NCBI GenBank assembly: GCA_902772745.1
Contig: CACYBV010000055.1
Location: 1-5,192, forward strand
DNA: 5,192 nt
Source: an uncultured Eubacteriales bacterium
GTDB lineage: Bacteria > Bacillota > Clostridia > Lachnospirales > Lachnospiraceae
Direction: 5' to 3'
Part shown: one piece after another, positions 1-5,192 of the stretch
Numbering within the stretch: the stretch's first letter is position 1
Layout of the letters: the number at the start of each line of letters is the position of its first letter
The notes under the pieces: model-generated
The model's input: only the letters and a program-made list of their open reading frames with translations
What the model was told of the DNA's origin: nothing
The model's database searches: none
Made by a program: the position numbers and the translations under genes

Positions 1-316
1 GGCCGTTCCGGCAGATCCGGCCGATGCCGTCGGTCTTTTTCCAGTAAATATGCGATACATCCACGCCGCCCTGGCAGATGAAGTCCTCAAGAAGCCGTCC
101 GACTTCGTTGTCCGCAAAAGCGGTCAGGACCGTAGTCTTCATGCCGAAGCATTTCCTGAGACCCCGGACGACGTTATATTCGCCGCCGCCTTCCCAGACA
201 CGGAAGTTCCGTGCGACACGGATCCTTTCGTCGCCCGGATCGAGCCTGAGCATGATCTCTCCCAAAGAAACCGCGTCCCACATCGCGTCTTTCCGTAAGT
301 TCAGTTCCAGTGCCAT
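1..316 (-). CDS. kdgK: PfkB-family sugar kinase, probable 2-keto-3-deoxygluconate kinase, N-terminal part
   Basis: The left edge cuts this gene after 105 codons, about the first third of a ribokinase (PfkB) family protein of some 310-350 residues. The visible part begins MALELNLRKDAMWDAVSLGE, and the LGEIMLRLDP strand is typical of the KDG kinase branch, where family members start with a similar GE-x-M-x-R-L/F segment. A glycine-rich substrate-binding segment, WEGGGEYNVVRGLRKCFG, is followed by TAFADNEVGRLLEDFICQGGVDVSHI, matching the first PfkB signature except that Val stands where Ala, Ser or Thr is usual after the Asn. The ATP-binding site and catalytic Asp lie in the missing part. KDG kinase would phosphorylate KDG to KDPG, the substrate of the preceding gene's product. 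That order makes kdgK the best assignment; fructokinase or another PfkB sugar kinase cannot be excluded from this fragment. Confidence 0.82.
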   Translation of the reverse strand, partial: MALELNLRKDAMWDAVSLGEIMLRLDPGDERIRVARNFRVWEGGGEYNVVRGLRKCFGMKTTVLTAFADNEVGRLLEDFICQGGVDVSHIYWKKTDGIGRICRNG

Positions 317-325
317 TCTTTCCGT

Positions 326-331
326 CTCCTT
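326..331 (-). promoter_or_regulatory. Ribosome binding site of the kinase gene, overlapping the aldolase stop
   Basis: AAGGAG lies 9 bases before the ATG at 316 and shares two bases with the TAA stop (332-330) of the aldolase gene. The overlap fits coupled translation of the two genes, and it supports the start at 316 over a later in-frame ATG at 283. Confidence 0.85.
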
Positions 332-968
332 ATCCTCTGAATTCCTTCACAAGCGCCGCCGCTTCCCGGGTCATCTCTTCGATCCTGTCGAATTCGCCGG
401 CCGCAATCAGGTCCTTTTTCACCATCCAGCTTCCGCCGCAGGCCAGGATATGCTTTTCGTCCGCAAGGTACTCGCCGACATTCTTCGCGTTGATTCCGCC
501 TGTAGGCATGAACTTCAGGCCGACATAAGCCGCTGCCATCGCCTGGATCATCTTGAGGCCGCCCGAAGGTTCCGCCGGGAAGAATTTCACGACCTTGAGC
601 CCGAGAGATAAAGCCTGCTCGATCTCGGAAGGGGTCAAAACGCCCGGGAATACCGGGATGCCTTTTTCGATGCAGTAGCGCACGTTTTCGGGGTTCAGAC
701 CGGGGGCGACGATAAATTTCGCGCCAGCCGACACCGCACGGTCCACCTGGTCTTTCGTGAGCACGGTTCCTGCACCGACCAGCATGTCCGGATATTTCGC
801 CGTGATCCTGCGGATCGATTCCTCGGCTGCCGCTGTCCGGAATGTCACTTCCGCACAGGGAAGACCGCCCTTTATCAGCGCTTCCGCCAGCGGTTCCGCG
901 TCTTTCGCGTCATCAAGCACTACGACCGGAACGATGCCGATTTTTCTGATTTGTTCCTGCATATCCAT
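330..968 (-). CDS. eda: KDPG aldolase (2-keto-3-deoxy-6-phosphogluconate aldolase)
   Basis: This class I aldolase splits 2-keto-3-deoxy-6-phosphogluconate into pyruvate and glyceraldehyde 3-phosphate, the last step of the uronate branch and of the Entner-Doudoroff pathway. The start at 968 gives 212 residues, a full-length single TIM barrel. Residues of the family's active site are present: Glu40 and Arg44 in AEVTFRT, Thr68 in GAGTVLT, and the Schiff-base lysine Lys128 in KVVKFFPAE. They sit five residues earlier than Glu45, Arg49, Thr73 and Lys133 of the E. coli enzyme. The phosphate-binding stretches PTGGIN (155-160) and GGSWM (178-182) are also there. The same fold also accepts 4-hydroxy-2-oxoglutarate, and a 6-phospho-2-dehydro-3-deoxygalactonate aldolase is a possible alternative, but a uronate isomerase and a KDG-type kinase as neighbours favour KDPG. 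Bacillota often call the gene kdgA. Its TAA stop overlaps the ribosome binding site of the kinase gene, which suggests translational coupling. Confidence 0.93.
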   Translation of the reverse strand: MDMQEQIRKIGIVPVVVLDDAKDAEPLAEALIKGGLPCAEVTFRTAAAEESIRRITAKYPDMLVGAGTVLTKDQVDRAVSAGAKFIVAPGLNPENVRYCIEKGIPVFPGVLTPSEIEQALSLGLKVVKFFPAEPSGGLKMIQAMAAAYVGLKFMPTGGINAKNVGEYLADEKHILACGGSWMVKKDLIAAGEFDRIEEMTREAAALVKEFRG

Positions 969-1093
969 GTTTTTGGTCCTCCTGTAGGATTTATTTTCGA
1001 TCATAATACTGCCATGCTCATGTCTGCCGTCCCGTCAGGACAAAACGCATATCGAAATGCAGGAATCCCGACGAGGTTCTGTCTGATACGGGC
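969..1093 (-). other. uxaC-aldolase spacer with a two-part hairpin
   Basis: This 125-base spacer is long compared with the 13 bases between the next two genes. On the minus strand CGTCGGGA (1073-1066) pairs with TCCTGACG (1040-1033), 8 bp with one G-U pair. Inside it, GCAT (1060-1057) pairs with ATGC (1050-1047) around a 6-base loop. No U run follows, so it is not an intrinsic terminator. It may be an RNA-processing or stabilising element, or have no role. A TATTAT hexamer at about 1007-1012 lacks a recognisable -35 partner, so I do not call a promoter. Tiny frames in the spacer have no ribosome binding site. Confidence 0.4.
978..983 (-). promoter_or_regulatory. Ribosome binding site of the KDPG aldolase gene
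   Basis: A perfect AGGAGG lies 9 bases before the ATG at 968. It decides the start: the in-frame ATG at 1004 has no ribosome binding site and would add 12 residues, and that longer extension would place AGGAGG inside the gene. A second in-frame ATG at 962 lies 15 bases from the site and is less likely. Confidence 0.85.
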
Positions 1094-2494
1094 TTATAAG
1101 CCAAAGTACTTCTTTGCGTTGTAATAGCAGATTCCTTCCACCAGCTTTTCCAGCATCCGTTCATCATAAGGATATTCACCGTTTTCAACAAGTTCTCCGA
1201 TATAATTGCAGAGAATCCGGCGGAAATACTCGTGTCTTGTGTAGGAAAGGAAGCTTCTCGAGTCCGTCAGCATCCCGATGAAAGTTCCCAGAACACCGCT
1301 CGCCGCATAGGATTCCAGCTGGGCGCGCATGCCGTTCTTATGGTCATTGAACCACCAGGCCGAGCCATGCTGCATCTTTCCGACGATTTCTCCGCCCTGG
1401 AAACAGCCGAGGATGGTTTCGATCTCCGCATTATCTCCCGGATGCAGGGAATATACAATTGTCTTCGGAAGCTCACCGGTTTTTTCAAGATCATTCAGGA
1501 AATTCGCAAGTTCCGCATATGGCACCGCCGCCCCGATCGAATCATATCCCGTATCAGGTCCGAGTTTTTCAAACATTGCGGTATTGTTGTTCCGTTTTGT
1601 ACCGAAATGCAGCTGCATTGCCATTCCGCGTTTCGCGTACTCACGTCCCATCGCGAGAAGGAATGCCGTCTTGTAAATCCGTACTTCCTTTTCCTGCAGT
1701 ATAGCACCGCTGAGTGCTTTTTGGAAGACCTGATCAACGGTTTTTTCATCCGCAGGCTCGTAAGGCACATAATCAATTCCGTGGTCGGAAACAAAACACC
1801 CGAGAGAGGCAAAAAAGCTGAGCCGTTTGTCCAGCGCCTTCAGAAGCGTTTTCCAGTCGGTGATGTTCACATGGGCTGCATTTCCGAGTCTTTCGATGTA
1901 CTCTGAAAAACCGGGAAGCTCAATGTTCATCGCCTTGTCGGGACGCCACGCAGGAAGAACCCGAAAGTCCACCGTCCGGTCTTTCTGCAGAAGATCATGG
2001 AATTCCAGCGTATCCGCCGGATCGTCCGTCGTGCAGACCACTTCCACATTGGAACGGCGGATAATGTTTCGAGCGGACATCATTTCGTCTTTCAGCCGGT
2101 CGTTGCAGAGTTCCCAGACCGTATCCGCAGTTTCCGCATTCAGTGCGCCTTCATAGCCGAAGTAACGCCGAAGTTCAAGATGGCTCCAGTGATAAAGGGG
2201 ATTTCCGACAGCGAGAGGCAGCGTTTCTGCAAACTTGCGGAATTTTTCATAATCCTCCGCATCCCCCGTAATATACTTTTCATCGACGCCGTTCGCACGC
2301 ATGATCCGCCATTTGTAATGGTCGCCGCCGAGCCAGACTTCGGTGATGTTTTTGAATTTCCGGTCTTCCCAGATTTCCTGCGCGCTGATGTGGCAGTGAT
2401 AGTCGATGATCGGGAGGTCCGCCGCCACTTCATGATATAATTCCTTTGCAATGTCATTCATCAGCAGGAAATTCCTGCCCATAAAACTTTTCAT
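1094..2494 (-). CDS. uxaC: Uronate isomerase (glucuronate/galacturonate isomerase)
   Basis: UxaC interconverts D-glucuronate with D-fructuronate and D-galacturonate with D-tagaturonate, the first intracellular step of hexuronate breakdown in the cytoplasm. From the chosen start the protein has 466 residues, close to the 470 of the Escherichia coli enzyme. It is an amidohydrolase-superfamily barrel. The HxH motif of the first strand is at His33 and His35 (DYHCH), and the late DSR motif is at Asp411-Arg413 (GMLTDSRSFLSYTRHEYFRRIL region). Other family blocks are GDHYKWR, NPLYHWSHLELRR, TTDDP (155-159), WRPDKA (183-188), LHFG, and GSAWWFND near 380. The start at 2494 gives MKSFMGRNFLL, which lines up with the E. 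coli N-terminus MTPFMTEDFLL. A longer frame from 2530 would add 12 residues that the family lacks. The gene is intact, with no frameshift. It is followed by the KDPG aldolase and kinase genes on the same strand, which supports a uronate operon. Which uronate it prefers cannot be read from the sequence. Confidence 0.96.
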   Translation of the reverse strand: MKSFMGRNFLLMNDIAKELYHEVAADLPIIDYHCHISAQEIWEDRKFKNITEVWLGGDHYKWRIMRANGVDEKYITGDAEDYEKFRKFAETLPLAVGNPLYHWSHLELRRYFGYEGALNAETADTVWELCNDRLKDEMMSARNIIRRSNVEVVCTTDDPADTLEFHDLLQKDRTVDFRVLPAWRPDKAMNIELPGFSEYIERLGNAAHVNITDWKTLLKALDKRLSFFASLGCFVSDHGIDYVPYEPADEKTVDQVFQKALSGAILQEKEVRIYKTAFLLAMGREYAKRGMAMQLHFGTKRNNNTAMFEKLGPDTGYDSIGAAVPYAELANFLNDLEKTGELPKTIVYSLHPGDNAEIETILGCFQGGEIVGKMQHGSAWWFNDHKNGMRAQLESYAASGVLGTFIGMLTDSRSFLSYTRHEYFRRILCNYIGELVENGEYPYDERMLEKLVEGICYYNAKKYFGL

Positions 2495-2506
2495 ACCTGT
2501 ATTTCG

Positions 2507-2511
2507 CTCCT
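2507..2511 (-). promoter_or_regulatory. Ribosome binding site of uxaC
   Basis: AGGAG lies 12 bases before the ATG at 2494, slightly further than usual. It supports this start over the in-frame ATG at 2530, which lies inside the loop-side/3' part of the terminator-like hairpin and has no such spacing. It begins only 6 bases after the terminator U run, so no promoter fits between the two. Confidence 0.7.
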
Positions 2512-2517
2512 GTTCAC

Positions 2518-2553
2518 AAAACCGCCGCAAAAGAATCCTCTCTCCTGCGGCGG
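2518..2553 (-). terminator. Terminator-like hairpin between rpoC and uxaC
   Basis: Read on the minus strand, CCGCCGCA (2553-2546) pairs perfectly with TGCGGCGG (2529-2522) across a 16-base loop that can pair a little further inside (GAGA with TCTT). Four U residues follow at 2521-2518, then the run is broken by G. The 8-bp GC-rich stem and following U4 fit an intrinsic terminator, but the short U run suggests it may be leaky. It lies 71 bases after the rpoC stop and only 23 bases before the uxaC start. It could therefore end rpoBC transcription, act as a regulated attenuator for uxaC, or do both. Confidence 0.65.
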
Positions 2554-2623
2554 CTGCTTTCCCCTGCCACCGGCGCAGTGCCGATGATCACAGCACGCTT
2601 AAATCGTGTCTGCAGGGAGTTCT

Positions 2624-5192
<2,569 letters not shown>

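Larger units (their letters stand above)
2495..2623 (-). promoter_or_regulatory. rpoC-uxaC spacer, possible attenuator-like leader of the uronate operon
   Basis: This 129-base spacer has several RNA pairings in the direction of transcription. The first is a hairpin at 2612-2591 with a 7-bp stem (CAG/CTG plus CACG/CGTG, one bulged A, 7-base loop). Next is an imperfect dyad at 2596-2578 (GTGCTG/CGGCAC, one wobble). Then comes a short hairpin at 2580-2568 (CACTG/CGGTG, 3-base loop). Last is the terminator-like hairpin at 2553-2518. A further pairing at 2578-2545 matches CTGC and GGTGGC to GCAG and GCCGCC with a 3-base bulge, and it would tie up the whole 5' arm of the terminator. These structures are mutually exclusive, as in an attenuator. 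I found no convincing -35/-10 promoter here, and the segment is GC-rich, so some pairing could be chance. No known riboswitch class is recognised. Confidence 0.4.

Noticed and set aside
78..611. A 177-codon plus-strand frame crossing the kinase and aldolase genes.
   Set aside because: It runs antisense through two genes with recognisable proteins and their junction, and its Ser/Arg/Pro-rich product looks like a reverse-frame artefact.
999..1050. Small minus-strand frames in the uxaC-aldolase spacer (such as one starting ATGCGTTTTGTC and ending TGA after ten codons) and a longer aldolase start at 1004.
   Set aside because: None has a ribosome binding site at a sensible distance, while the ATG at 968 has a perfect AGGAGG.
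1091..1102. A perfect 12-base palindrome, GGCTTATAAGCC, spanning the uxaC stop codon.
   Set aside because: It has no loop for an RNA hairpin of useful size, no second copy in the window and no known operator match, and part of it is fixed by coding sequence. Chance is a sufficient explanation.
1232..1906. A 224-codon open frame on the plus strand opposite uxaC.
   Set aside because: It is a shadow of the well-conserved uxaC on the other strand, resembles no known family and lacks a clear ribosome binding site. GC-rich coding DNA often gives such antisense frames.
2580..2596. TGTGATCATCGGCACT resembles one half of a CRP site.
   Set aside because: Only one half-site (TGTGA) fits, and the E. 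coli-type CRP consensus is not expected in the Bacillota this window suggests. The segment is better explained as part of the leader pairing.

Overview
The window holds four genes, all on the minus strand, so it reads from right to left: the 3' two thirds of rpoC (RNA polymerase beta' subunit, cut by the right edge), uxaC (uronate isomerase), a KDPG aldolase gene (eda/kdgA type), and the first third of a PfkB-family sugar kinase that is very probably 2-keto-3-deoxygluconate kinase (kdgK, cut by the left edge). No tRNA, rRNA, CRISPR array, insertion sequence or phage gene is visible.

Organism: the sequence suggests a bacterium of the Bacillota, most likely a clostridial or other anaerobic gut or rumen lineage. 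The reasons are the strong AGGAGG-type ribosome binding sites, an RpoC whose trigger loop lacks the large insertion found in Gammaproteobacteria, the RpoC wording around the trigger loop (HTGGVAGGDITQGLPRVEELFEAR) and a long acidic RpoC tail. This is inference from family resemblance, not a database result.

Layout: 5192-2624 is rpoC, starting just before the catalytic NADFDGD loop and ending in a 60-residue tail with 25 acidic and no basic residues. 2623-2495 is a 129-base spacer with a GC-rich terminator-like hairpin whose U run ends only 23 bases before the uxaC start codon. An upstream segment can pair with the whole 5' arm of that hairpin, so the spacer may be an attenuator-like leader. 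2494-1094 is uxaC. 1093-969 is a 125-base spacer with a two-part hairpin and no U run. 968-330 is the aldolase gene. 316-1 is the kinase, whose ribosome binding site overlaps the aldolase stop codon.

Pathway: UxaC isomerises D-glucuronate to D-fructuronate or D-galacturonate to D-tagaturonate. The reductase and dehydratase steps that lead to 2-keto-3-deoxygluconate (KDG) are not in this window. The kinase would phosphorylate KDG to KDPG, and the aldolase splits KDPG into pyruvate and glyceraldehyde 3-phosphate. The three catabolic genes look like one operon, with the missing steps perhaps beyond the left edge. The main points of interest are how this sugar-acid operon, placed directly behind rpoC, is separated from RNA polymerase transcription, and several unusual features of the RpoC protein. 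I see no clear sign of a wholly new system.
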